Below are positions 1 to 7,024 of a stretch of DNA of 46,140 nucleotides, in pieces. Both the position numbers and the translations under genes were made by a program. Positions within the stretch are counted from its first letter, which is position 1. Every line of letters starts with the position of its first letter. The DNA is from an uncultured Selenomonadales bacterium. Its GTDB lineage: Bacteria > Bacillota > Negativicutes > Acidaminococcales > Acidaminococcaceae. The notes below the pieces were generated by a model that searched no databases, had not been told where the DNA came from, and worked only from the letters and a program-made list of their open reading frames with translations. The stretch lies in the NCBI GenBank assembly GCA_900315925.1, contig ONAV01000047.1, forward strand, positions 1 to 46,140, written 5' to 3'.

Positions 1-268
1 CAACGAGCACATCACCACCAAGGTATTCGTGCTCAGCGGCGGCGAAGCAGCCAAAGTGCGGCTCTGTAAACTGATGTTACAGGAAGTCAACTGGCTGGTA
101 CTGGACGAACCCACCAATCATCTGGATGTGGAAGCCAAGGAGGAACTGAAAAAGGCTATCATTGAATTTAAAGGTTCCGTGCTTCTTGTATCACACGAAC
201 CGGAATTCTATGAGGACTGGATCGACGAGGTCTGGAACATAGAAGACTGGACGACGAAAATTATATAA
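1..268 (+). CDS. ABC-F family ATPase, C-terminal fragment
   Basis: The reading frame is open from base 2 with no start, so the gene begins upstream of the window; about 88 C-terminal residues are present. The visible part holds the ABC signature LSGGE followed by a Walker B stretch, LVLDEPTNHLD, and the switch histidine context LLVSHEPEF. The DEPTNHLD form is typical of ABC-F proteins, which have two fused ATPase domains and no membrane segments; many act on the ribosome. The tail after the ATPase core is short. Which ABC-F subgroup it belongs to cannot be told from this end. It is followed by a family A repeat and a terminator that also serves the convergent superoxide reductase gene. Confidence 0.9.
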   Translation, partial: NEHITTKVFVLSGGEAAKVRLCKLMLQEVNWLVLDEPTNHLDVEAKEELKKAIIEFKGSVLLVSHEPEFYEDWIDEVWNIEDWTTKII

Positions 269-281
269 TGCTATAAGCGAT

Positions 282-472
282 TGAATCATGCTGCAAGGAT
301 AAAACAACGCAAAACCGTAAAAGATTGCTATTTCATGGACTCATGTGCCTGTGGCTTCGAAACTCGGGGCTTCGCCCCTCAGACAGTCTCGCCACGACGG
401 CACATTTCATCTCATGAAATGTCGCAATCTTTTCCGATGTTTTGCTTATGTCCCATCCTTACGCATGATTCA
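282..472. repeat. Palindromic repeat family A, copy 1
   Basis: A long imperfect palindrome. The ends are the perfect inverted repeat TGAATCATGC / GCATGATTCA, and further in are GATTGC / GCAATC and TTTCATG / CATGAAA. The centre holds the family core CTTCGAAACTCGGG...CCTCAGACAGTCTCGCC. Four more copies lie at 5249-5432, 13392-13599, 24424-24605 and 25945-26113. This copy has the same orientation as the one at 5249. The open frame inside it is not kept in the other copies, so it is not treated as coding. Confidence 0.85.
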
Positions 473-502
473 CACACTTCATATTATTTGTATTCCTAAA
501 AT

Positions 503-530
503 AAAAAAGCGCCGCAATGGCGCTTTTTAT
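503..530. terminator. Bidirectional rho-independent terminator
   Basis: An A-run, then the stem AAGCGCC-gcaat-GGCGCTT, then a T-run, symmetrical on both strands. It lies between the plus-strand ABC-F gene and the minus-strand superoxide reductase gene and can end transcription from both. Confidence 0.85.
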
Positions 531-538
531 TTTTATTC

Positions 539-919
539 TTACAGTTCCGTCACCCACAGGCCGTGGAGATTGCAGTACGCAAACACGGCAACAGGTTTAT
601 CCCCGTCTACCAGGGCAAACTTTGCTTCCGGCTTATCATCAATGGTGAGAGCCCGGCGCTGCCCGCCCTTCTGGGTCTGCAGATAAATCCAGCTGATATG
701 ATGAGCCGCCGTCATGGGATGCTCCGCGCTTCCGATCTTAACAGAAACAATCGATTCTGCCACACTCACCACCGGCACATGTTTTTCCCGGGATGCGTCT
801 ACACTGTTGGCGCGCATCATTTCCAAAGGTTCCCCCTCGCAGGTCACTCCAGTCAGAGAGCCTTCCACCAATCCTACGATCACACCACATTTGCGGCAAC
901 TGTAAAATCTCGAATCCAT
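539..919 (-). CDS. Desulfoferrodoxin-type superoxide reductase
   Basis: A 126-residue protein of the desulfoferrodoxin/neelaredoxin family, which reduces superoxide to hydrogen peroxide in the cytoplasm of anaerobes without producing oxygen. All catalytic centre II ligands are visible: His47 (in EKHVP), His67, His73, Cys116 and His119 (in YCNLHGLW), with Glu45-Lys46 next to the first ligand. The N-terminal desulforedoxin-like domain keeps Cys8, Cys11 and Cys27. It lacks the fourth cysteine of the usual CxxC...CC set, because the position after Cys27 is Glu. Centre I may therefore be absent or altered, as in class III enzymes. A good ribosome site (GAGGAGGGA) precedes the ATG. A promoter with an internal palindrome lies just upstream. 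Confidence 0.93.
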   Translation of the reverse strand: MDSRFYSCRKCGVIVGLVEGSLTGVTCEGEPLEMMRANSVDASREKHVPVVSVAESIVSVKIGSAEHPMTAAHHISWIYLQTQKGGQRRALTIDDKPEAKFALVDGDKPVAVFAYCNLHGLWVTEL

Positions 920-954
920 AGCAATCCCTCCTCAGCAAAAATTGTTAACATATC

Positions 955-1013
955 AAGAACAATTCTTATTAACGTTTAAAAGTATTATACACCATAGACT
1001 ACATAAATGTCTA
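955..1013 (-). promoter_or_regulatory. Candidate promoter and operator of the superoxide reductase gene
   Basis: On the minus strand, TAGACA (1008-1013) and TATAAT (984-989) are separated by 18 bp. Just downstream is a 13-bp palindrome, AAGAATTGTTCTT (955-967), in the leader. An oxidative-stress regulator could bind there, but the palindrome is not a clear match to a known PerR box. Confidence 0.5.
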
Positions 1014-1047
1014 ATAAATTTGTGGAGACATTGCGTCCAAAACTTTT

Positions 1048-1080
1048 GGAAACGATGATTAATTCGTCTGCACACTGACC
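1048..1080. repeat. Repeat family B, partial copy 1
   Basis: A 33-bp stretch that matches the left end of the family B element at 16909-16941 with two differences. It lies just downstream of the lipase stop codon. Only the terminal part of the element is present. Confidence 0.7.
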
Positions 1081-1094
1081 AAGGGCAGATGGTG

Positions 1095-2543
1095 TTATCT
1101 TTCCGCGTCCTTCCTCAGCCAGGGCATCTGCCGCAGCAGTTCCGTCTTCTGGACGCCGATCACTTCCATAGCCGCCAGGATATTGCCCGCCAGGGGCGAA
1201 GTCCTTCTGGATGCAGTGTCGGCAAGCAGCACATTGCCATTTTTATCCGTCACGGTCTGCTCCATTGTCAGGAACCAGTTATTGTTATTTTGATTGGTCA
1301 CGGCATCAAATTTTACCTGCAGCAGGTAGTCTGCCTCCTGCGTATGCAGAGCCTCATACGGATCTTGCGGAGACCGCACCACAACATAATTGGGGAACAG
1401 GGCTTTATACTCATTCAGGATAAACCGTTCCAGCAACTCCATGGTGGTTTTTACATCCGTATTGCTCCTTTTCTTTCCCGACTCACTGCCTTCCACATAC
1501 AACAGCACCGTTGGCTTATCCGCAGCGTTATGCTGCTCATCCGTTTCCTTATGTATGAGCCCCTGCTTTACCGTATCGTCAAATGCGCTGTAATAATTCT
1601 TCAGCCCCGCATCCAGATACAGATGCAGGAAATGATTCATATTATTGAAAGTCCTGGGAATGCGGAAGCGGACCTCCTTCCCGAACTGTTTATAGTTGCG
1701 CAGTACTGCCTGCAGTGTCAGAGGCACAGGGTCTTCCGAATTTGTGACGCGAATCAGGTCAAGGCGGTCCCCATACATTTGGGCAAAGGGTGTGTTGCCT
1801 ACCGCCGGCGCGCCGAAGGTAATGACCTGCAGTCTGTCCGGGGCAAAGCCGAAATCAATGAGCCGCTGCCCTACGAGGGTGGCTACCGCACCGCCCAGGC
1901 TGTGCCCGGTCAGCAGCAGGCGCGCTTCTTTTTCTTTACGGTACTGTTCCAGAAACTCATAGGAACCGGAAGTCAGCAGCATACGCAAAGTCAGGTCCGC
2001 GTAGCTGTTAAACCCTTTGTGCACCCGGGGCGGCCTGGCAAAGCCGGCTTTTTTCGCCGCAGCCCGAATCGCGTCCCGTTCTTTGGTTCCACCGAGGAGG
2101 GAACCGGATATCTTTTCCGACTCTTCCAGCGTTTTGCCGCCATAGACCACCTGGCCCGTTACAAAATCCGCTGTCCAATCCTTTTTATCCGCGCTGCCGC
2201 GGAAGGCAATCACATATAACGGGTTGCCGTCCGCCATCATTCCTCTGGCCGTAATAAAATGCACCGTGGTCTTACCGTCCGTAATCCGGTTCGGTGCAAA
2301 CTCCCAGCCATGGTCTTTCAGATACACAGCCTCGATCCCATCTTCCGGCGCATAGGCCGCCGAAGAAGCAATCAGGGAAAAAAGAGTCCAGTAGGCTCTG
2401 TTATATTCTGTTTTCTGCTGCATTACCGGTTTCGTGTCTTCCGGGGAATATCCGAGGCTGCCAAGGGGCATCTCCGCCGATCCCGTTCCCGAAAAAGCAC
2501 ACTGCAGCCAAACGGTGATCAAAAAAAGAATAAAACACTTCAT
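1095..2543 (-). CDS. Secreted class 3 lipase-like protein
   Basis: About 482 residues from the ATG at 2543. The frame extends 24 codons further upstream, but that part runs through the terminator of the cold shock gene, so the internal ATG is preferred; it is followed at once by a hydrophobic signal-peptide-like segment (MKCFILFLITVWLQCAF). The alpha/beta-hydrolase nucleophile motif GHSLGGA puts the catalytic Ser at about residue 215. An upstream VIAFRGSADKKDW region resembles the oxyanion segment of Lipase_3 proteins, and NSEDPVP supplies a likely catalytic Asp. The C-terminal 170 residues form a separate region without a domain I can name, possibly a lipoprotein-like alpha/beta domain. The likely substrate is an acylglycerol or phospholipid outside the inner membrane; this is inferred from the family. 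Confidence 0.8.
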   Translation of the reverse strand: MKCFILFLITVWLQCAFSGTGSAEMPLGSLGYSPEDTKPVMQQKTEYNRAYWTLFSLIASSAAYAPEDGIEAVYLKDHGWEFAPNRITDGKTTVHFITARGMMADGNPLYVIAFRGSADKKDWTADFVTGQVVYGGKTLEESEKISGSLLGGTKERDAIRAAAKKAGFARPPRVHKGFNSYADLTLRMLLTSGSYEFLEQYRKEKEARLLLTGHSLGGAVATLVGQRLIDFGFAPDRLQVITFGAPAVGNTPFAQMYGDRLDLIRVTNSEDPVPLTLQAVLRNYKQFGKEVRFRIPRTFNNMNHFLHLYLDAGLKNYYSAFDDTVKQGLIHKETDEQHNAADKPTVLLYVEGSESGKKRSNTDVKTTMELLERFILNEYKALFPNYVVVRSPQDPYEALHTQEADYLLQVKFDAVTNQNNNNWFLTMEQTVTDKNGNVLLADTASRRTSPLAGNILAAMEVIGVQKTELLRQMPWLRKDAER

Positions 2544-2575
2544 AACAATCCCGCCTGTCACAACGCTATAAACAT

Positions 2576-2609
2576 AAAAAGGGCACTCCTTTTTCAGGAA
2601 TGCCCTTTG
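2576..2609 (-). terminator. Terminator of the cold shock gene
   Basis: On the minus strand, the stem AAAGGGCATTCCT / AGGAGTGCCCTTT with one mismatch and a short A-rich loop is followed by TTTTTATGTTT. It lies 43 bp after the cold shock stop codon and upstream of the lipase start. Confidence 0.85.
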
Positions 2610-2651
2610 GTTCATGCGGATCGATCGTGCAATCAGATTTTGAAAAACAGA

Positions 2652-2852
2652 TTATTTTACAGGACGAACGTTAGCTGCCTGTTCGCCGCGGCTGCCTTCA
2701 ACCACATCGAATTCAACAGTCTGACCGTCTTCCAGAGTTTTGTAGCCTTCAACCTGAATAGCAGAGAAATGTACGAATACATCGCCGCCGTCTTCACGTT
2801 CAATAAAACCATAACCTTTTTCTGCATTAAACCATTTTACTTTGCCTGTCAT
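2652..2852 (-). CDS. Cold shock protein (CspA family)
   Basis: A 66-residue single cold-shock-domain protein that binds single-stranded RNA and DNA. RNP1 (KGYGFIE, residues 12-18) and RNP2 (VFVHF, about 25-29) are intact. The AGGAGG ribosome site lies 7-8 bases before the ATG. The gene is monocistronic, with its own promoter (2913-2941) and terminator (2576-2609). The leader between promoter and ATG is about 55 bases, short for a cold-shock-induced csp gene, so it may be a constitutive member of the family. Confidence 0.95.
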   Translation of the reverse strand: MTGKVKWFNAEKGYGFIEREDGGDVFVHFSAIQVEGYKTLEDGQTVEFDVVEGSRGEQAANVRPVK

Positions 2853-2912
2853 CTTGCGGGCCTCCTAAAAAAATACTTTAGCTGACGCTGTATCACATTC
2901 GCCAACGTTCAT

Positions 2913-2941
2913 ATTATATGACAAAGATGACAAATATGCAA
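2913..2941 (-). promoter_or_regulatory. Promoter of the cold shock gene
   Basis: On the minus strand, TTGCAT (2936-2941) and TATAAT (2913-2918) have exactly 17 bp between them. Confidence 0.75.
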
Positions 2942-3047
2942 GCAAAATATTTACAGAATATTATTGTTATTCAAAATACAGCACGTTCGTTTATACCTGT
3001 AAGGAGAATAATGCTTGTTTCTATTTCTAAAAATAGGAACTACATTT

Positions 3048-3518
3048 TTATTCTGCCAACACTTCCACTTTTTCCATGACAACCGGGTCCACCGGTCTGT
3101 CCTGGAAGTTAGTAGCTACGGAACCGATCTCCCGTACTACATCCATGCCTTTCACGATTTTGCCAAAAATGGCATGGTGCCCGTTAAGCCAGGGCGTGGG
3201 AGCCAAAGTGATGAAGAACTGGCTGCCGCCGGTATCGGGACCGGCATTGGCCATGGAAAGGATGCCTTCGCTGTCGTGGGCCAGCCCTTCGCCGAACTCA
3301 TCTTTGATCCGGTAGCCCGGGCCCCCGCGGCCGGTGCCGGTGGGGTCGCCGCCCTGGATCATGAAGCCGTCAATGACACGGTGAAAAATGAGACCGTCAT
3401 AAAAGCCTTTTTCCGTCAGCTCAATAAAGTTCTTCGTGGTCTGGGGCGCCTTTTCCTCAAACATCTGAGCCACAAATACCCCTTTGTTAGTAGTAAACTG
3501 AATTTTTCTTTCTGCCAT
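3048..3518 (-). CDS. Cyclophilin-type peptidyl-prolyl isomerase
   Basis: A 156-residue cyclophilin without signal peptide, so cytoplasmic. Family motifs are clear: FHRVIDGFMIQGGDPTGTG (with the catalytic Arg), SMANAGPDTGGSQFFI and LNGHHAIFGKI. It catalyses proline isomerisation during protein folding. The ribosome site AAGGAG lies before the ATG at 3518. It is downstream of the membrane protein at 3635-4534 on the same strand, with a gap of about 115 bp, so it may be a separate unit. Confidence 0.95.
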   Translation of the reverse strand: MAERKIQFTTNKGVFVAQMFEEKAPQTTKNFIELTEKGFYDGLIFHRVIDGFMIQGGDPTGTGRGGPGYRIKDEFGEGLAHDSEGILSMANAGPDTGGSQFFITLAPTPWLNGHHAIFGKIVKGMDVVREIGSVATNFQDRPVDPVVMEKVEVLAE

Positions 3519-3634
3519 CTGAAAATCTCCTTGCTTTCATTATATAATTATATATATTTTACCTTTTCTCAACCAACGTTTCGGAAGCGGATCGAGAGGG
3601 AACGGCAACAGTTTTTCTGTATAACAGATACGCT

Positions 3635-4534
3635 TTACTGCTTTCCTTCTTCCTCCTGCTTCTTCTTCACCAGATACAGCAGCAGGAAAAGGCCCGTGCC
3701 GATGGCTGTCCCGATGCAGGGCAGGAAAATAATACCGGCCGTATTGCCGCCAAAATAGAGCAGCAGCCCTGTGGCCAGCAGGAACACGGCCTGGGCGCAC
3801 TGAAGACGGGTCCGGACCAGATACTGGTTATGGCGGTCATCCCGGGCCGTACTGTACGCGGCCATAGTGAGCTGAGGCAGGAACAAAATGAAAGCGATGC
3901 CCATCATATAAAGATAGGTTGCGGACAACACAGGTACTTCCGTGCCGCGTCCCGTAACAACACACATAGCAAAGGCAATACCGGCCAGATACAGACTGCG
4001 GAAATAGCCTTCCTTGATCTGGCTTTCCAGCACATAACAAATCCCCGTCACCACCGGGAACAGCCAGTAGCCGATGTGTCCCATCCAGAAAGCGGAACCC
4101 AGGATGATGACGTTGTCCCCGATGCGGTGCCGGGAACCGGAGGTACGGTTGAACATGCGGCAGACGAACAGCATCCACAACAGGCCTACGACCCCGTTGA
4201 TGTTCACGCCCATAAAGGTTTCCAGCCCCAGGGTGATAAAAGCCCCCAGCAGGGCGCCCCACTCACGCCCCGGTTCCGGATCCACTTCCCTGCCGATGAG
4301 GTAGGCGAAGAAGAAGCCGGCGGCATAACTAACGCCGTCCAGCATGACGCTGCCCGTGCCGCTCCCCGTTACCTGACGGAAGATCAGCAGAAGGATCGTG
4401 GCAATCAACGCGCCTATGATGGCGACCCGGTTAAACCTGTCATCAAAATCGAAAGGCCGGCCCAGACCGAAATTCTCGTTGGAGACATCTTCCTTCCGTA
4501 CCGTCTTCGCAAATTTATTTTCCCTTTTAGCCAT
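3635..4534 (-). CDS. Polytopic membrane protein, function unknown
   Basis: About 299 residues from the ATG at 4534. The N-terminus is cytoplasmic and charged (MAKRENKFAKTVRKED), followed by roughly eight hydrophobic segments, the last ending in a short KKKQEEEGKQ tail. No catalytic or transport motif was recognised. A GGAG lies about 17 bases before this ATG, which is far. An in-frame ATG further upstream (4570) exists, but the extra 12 residues do not look like a signal sequence. The gene lies between the gamma-carbonic-anhydrase-like gene and cyclophilin, all on one strand. Confidence 0.7.
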   Translation of the reverse strand: MAKRENKFAKTVRKEDVSNENFGLGRPFDFDDRFNRVAIIGALIATILLLIFRQVTGSGTGSVMLDGVSYAAGFFFAYLIGREVDPEPGREWGALLGAFITLGLETFMGVNINGVVGLLWMLFVCRMFNRTSGSRHRIGDNVIILGSAFWMGHIGYWLFPVVTGICYVLESQIKEGYFRSLYLAGIAFAMCVVTGRGTEVPVLSATYLYMMGIAFILFLPQLTMAAYSTARDDRHNQYLVRTRLQCAQAVFLLATGLLLYFGGNTAGIIFLPCIGTAIGTGLFLLLYLVKKKQEEEGKQ

Positions 4535-4660
4535 AATTACGTAAACACAATCTCCTAAACATTTTAACACTGCATAACCTATGCGCCCTGCCGGGGACAG
4601 TTTTTCCTGCGATTATATCCGCACAGGCAAACCCTCCCTCATTTCGGACCGCAGGACACA

Positions 4661-5215
4661 TCAGTCCATAATCTTTTCGCCGTGATAGGACTCCCCGTCC
4701 GCGTCCGGCAGAATGCCGTAGCCTTCCGTCCACAGGGTTTTATATTTGATAGCCTGGCTGTGGATGGTTTTCATATTGGCTTCCGGCAGTTTTTTAATAC
4801 ATTTTGCCGGGATGCCGGCCATCAGGGAATAGGGTTCTACAATGGTGCCTTTGGTCACCACGGCGCCCGCCGCGATCACACTGCCGGTACCTACTACGCA
4901 GCCGTCCAGTACCACGGAGCCCATGCCGATGAGCACATGGTCCTCGATGGTGCAGGCATGCAGGGTCGCGCAGTGGCCAACGGTCACATAATCTCCAACG
5001 ATGCAGGCATAGCGGTCTGCCACATGGAGGCAGCTGTTGTCCTGAATGTTGGAGTAGCGGCCGATCTCAATGCGGTTCACGTCGCCCCGGACCGTGCAGT
5101 TGGGCCATACGCTGGAGAACTCTTTCATTTTTACCATACCGATTACATCCGCGCTTTCGAATACGTGAGCCTTCGGATCAACATCCGGGCTGATTCCTTT
5201 AAATTTTCTTAACAT
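4661..5215 (-). CDS. Gamma-carbonic-anhydrase-like hexapeptide-repeat protein
   Basis: A 184-residue left-handed beta-helix protein of the gamma-carbonic anhydrase/YrdA/PaaY type. Isoleucine/valine-led hexapeptide turns run from about residue 15 to 135. The metal-site histidines are visible in SCLHVADR and VGHCATLHAC, and the RGD of CTVRGDVN is the conserved family arginine/aspartate. The C-terminal helix is of usual length. The family forms trimers and binds zinc or iron; many members have unknown substrates, so carbonic anhydrase activity is not assured. AGGAGG lies 7 bases before the ATG. A family A repeat lies immediately upstream. Confidence 0.9.
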   Translation of the reverse strand: MLRKFKGISPDVDPKAHVFESADVIGMVKMKEFSSVWPNCTVRGDVNRIEIGRYSNIQDNSCLHVADRYACIVGDYVTVGHCATLHACTIEDHVLIGMGSVVLDGCVVGTGSVIAAGAVVTKGTIVEPYSLMAGIPAKCIKKLPEANMKTIHSQAIKYKTLWTEGYGILPDADGESYHGEKIMD

Positions 5216-5248
5216 GTGAGATCCTCCTGACTAAAAATATAAAGTTTG

Positions 5249-5432
5249 TGAATCATGCTGTAAGGAAAAGACAACGCAAAACCGTGAATGATTGCTATTT
5301 CATGGACTCATGCGCCTGCGGCTTCGGAACTCGGGGCTGTGCCCCTCAGACAGCCTCGCCGCCACGGCTCATTTTGTCTCATGAAATAACGCAATCGTTC
5401 AAGACGTTTTGCTCATGTCTTTTCCTTACAGC
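5249..5432. repeat. Palindromic repeat family A, copy 2
   Basis: Same orientation as copy 1. The outer arms are TGAATCATGCTGTAAGGAAAAGAC and, at the other end, GTCTTTTCC...TTACAGC. Inner arms are GATTGCTATTTCATG and CATGAAATAACGCAATC. It lies between the divergent gamma-carbonic-anhydrase-like gene and the GH18 lipoprotein gene. Confidence 0.85.
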
Positions 5433-5484
5433 TTCTTTCTAAGTATAAACTATTATAACATAAGAAAAAATGAATTAAAACACC

Positions 5485-5514
5485 TGCGCACAGATTTCGT
5501 TTTTTTGATATAAT
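5485..5514 (+). promoter_or_regulatory. Candidate promoter of the GH18 lipoprotein gene
   Basis: A consensus TATAAT (5509-5514) follows a T-rich stretch. The only -35-like hexamer at a sensible distance is TGCGCA (5485-5490, 18 bp), which is poor, so an activator may be needed or the start may lie elsewhere. Confidence 0.4.
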
Positions 5515-5524
5515 GGTAGTGTAA

Positions 5525-5697
5525 TCGGAATGATACCGCCTTTACATTGCGACCCTAACGCTTCGGGCCTGTCCCGCGTCGCGCAGCTAAGTGTAACGTA
5601 TTGTTTCGTGTCCTGTTTGACCTTCTGCACACAAGGGTTCCTCGCGCCCTCCGGGAACGGGTCGCTGCGTGCAGGCGGTCTCATTCCTTAAACTATC
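5525..5697. repeat. Palindromic element in the leader of the GH18 gene
   Basis: A roughly 170-bp segment whose ends are inverted repeats: GGAATGATACCGCC near 5528 and GGCGGTCTCATTCC near 5690, with 13 of 14 matching. It contains internal GC-rich hairpins such as the CCCTCCGGG segment. It would be transcribed as the 5' leader of the gene at 5718. No second copy was seen in this window. Confidence 0.5.
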
Positions 5698-5717
5698 ATT
5701 ACCTATGGAGTTTAACT

Positions 5718-6878
5718 ATGAAAAAACTTTTTGCACAAGTGTTAATCAGCCTTCTGGCGCTGGGATGTATGGCCTGCACGGCATGCACGACCACAGAGCA
5801 GCCGCCTGCGCCCCCGCCCAAGCCGGCCCTGCCTTACAAAATCAATCTGGTATGGCAGCATGATCATAAGCCGGAGGTAGACCTGTCTACGTTGGACAAG
5901 GTGCCGGGGGTCAATGTGGTCTCTCCCTGCTGGTACGAAATCGAAAACGAATATGGCAAAATCAAAGACAAAAGTGTGGAGGGCTACGTGGAACGGGCCC
6001 ATGCCAGGGGCTACCAGGTGTGGCCGTTAATCACCAACGGTTTCAAGCCGGATCGTACCAAAAAGCTGTTAGATGATGAAAACGCAAAACGGTTTGTCAT
6101 TGAGCAGCTGCGCCAGCAGTATCAGAAGCATAAGTTCGACGGCATCAACCTGGACCTTGAAAATATTTACGAAGCGGATAAGGACCGGATCACGGAATTC
6201 GTAAAACAGATCCGCAAAGCCACCCAGCAGGACAAGCTGATCCTGAGCATGGATGTGACCGTGCCCAAGGGCAGTCCCAACTGGTCTTTATGCTTCGACC
6301 GGAAGGCCCTGGCGGAGCATCTGGATTACATGATGGTAATGGCGTATGACCAGTATTCCGGCGGCAGCCCCGAAGCCGGTCCAACCGCCGGTTACGACTG
6401 GGTGGAACGGGGTATCAAAAACACCCTGGAGGAAGTTCCTCCTCACAAAGTGGTGCTGGGGATGCCCCTCTACATGCGGCTGTGGCACTACGACAATGAC
6501 AATAAGCGTTTCTACGCCAAAACCCTGTCCATGCCCGGTTCCGAAAAGCTCATCGCAGAAAAAAGCAGCGACGAGACCTTCCGCTGCCGCTGGCTGGAAA
6601 AGGAAAAAGTGACGTATTATTCTTACGTGGAAAACGATGTGCCCTACTCCTTCTGGCAGGAAAACAAAACCAGCCTGGCACACAAGGCCGGACTGCTGAA
6701 ACAGTATAACCTGGCAGGCTTCGCCACCTGGCGCTACGGTTTCGAAAAACCGGAAGTCTGGCCTATGCTGGAAGAAAAGCTGAAAGAAGCAGAGCCGGTG
6801 GAAGACAAAACGTCCCAACCAAAAGAAACTACAGAAAGCACTGACAAAAACAAAAAGAAAAAGAAAAAACAGTCCTGA
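5718..6878 (+). CDS. Glycoside hydrolase family 18-like lipoprotein
   Basis: A 386-residue protein from the ATG at 5718, chosen because GGAG lies 8 bases upstream and a lipoprotein signal begins there (Lys-Lys, hydrophobic core, ALG-Cys17). After a proline-rich spacer (residues 27-37) comes a TIM-barrel GH18 domain. The catalytic motif DGINLDLE has the acid Glu148, and MMVMAYDQYSGG is the conserved strand-6 region. No LysM or SH3 domain is present. The last 30 residues are rich in Lys, Glu and Thr and end in a run of lysines. Relatives include spore-coat and cell-wall glucosaminidase-like proteins. In a cell with an outer membrane it probably acts on peptidoglycan or another amino-sugar polymer in the periplasm. 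Confidence 0.85.
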   Translation: MKKLFAQVLISLLALGCMACTACTTTEQPPAPPPKPALPYKINLVWQHDHKPEVDLSTLDKVPGVNVVSPCWYEIENEYGKIKDKSVEGYVERAHARGYQVWPLITNGFKPDRTKKLLDDENAKRFVIEQLRQQYQKHKFDGINLDLENIYEADKDRITEFVKQIRKATQQDKLILSMDVTVPKGSPNWSLCFDRKALAEHLDYMMVMAYDQYSGGSPEAGPTAGYDWVERGIKNTLEEVPPHKVVLGMPLYMRLWHYDNDNKRFYAKTLSMPGSEKLIAEKSSDETFRCRWLEKEKVTYYSYVENDVPYSFWQENKTSLAHKAGLLKQYNLAGFATWRYGFEKPEVWPMLEEKLKEAEPVEDKTSQPKETTESTDKNKKKKKKQS

Positions 6879-6880
6879 AC

Positions 6881-6930
6881 CAAACAGCGTGGCTTTGAAC
6901 ACAAACGCAAAGCCACGCTGTTTTTATTTG
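6881..6930 (+). terminator. Terminator of the GH18 gene
   Basis: A perfect 16-bp stem, AAACAGCGTGGCTTTG and its complement, with a 10-base loop, followed by TTTTTATTT. It starts just after the stop codon. Confidence 0.95.
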
Positions 6931-6941
6931 CTGCATGGTAA

Positions 6942-7020
6942 GGAAACGCTGATTCATTCATCTGCACGCTGACCGGTGCTTTTTGTGACTGACTGCATCA
7001 ATGTCCCGCAACGCAGCTAC
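6942..7020. repeat. Repeat family B, copy 2 (left half)
   Basis: 79 bp that match 16909-16987 at about 75 positions. It begins GGAAACGCTGATT and stops at the end of the lipoprotein gene (stop codon at 7025), so the right half of the palindrome is missing. Confidence 0.85.
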
Positions 7021-7024
7021 AGAA

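Noticed and set aside
281-499. Open frame in family A copy 1, similar to a frame in copy 2 (5248-5442)
   Set aside because: The two frames look alike only because the repeat is alike. Copies 3 to 5 do not keep this frame, and the changes follow stem pairing rather than codon position.
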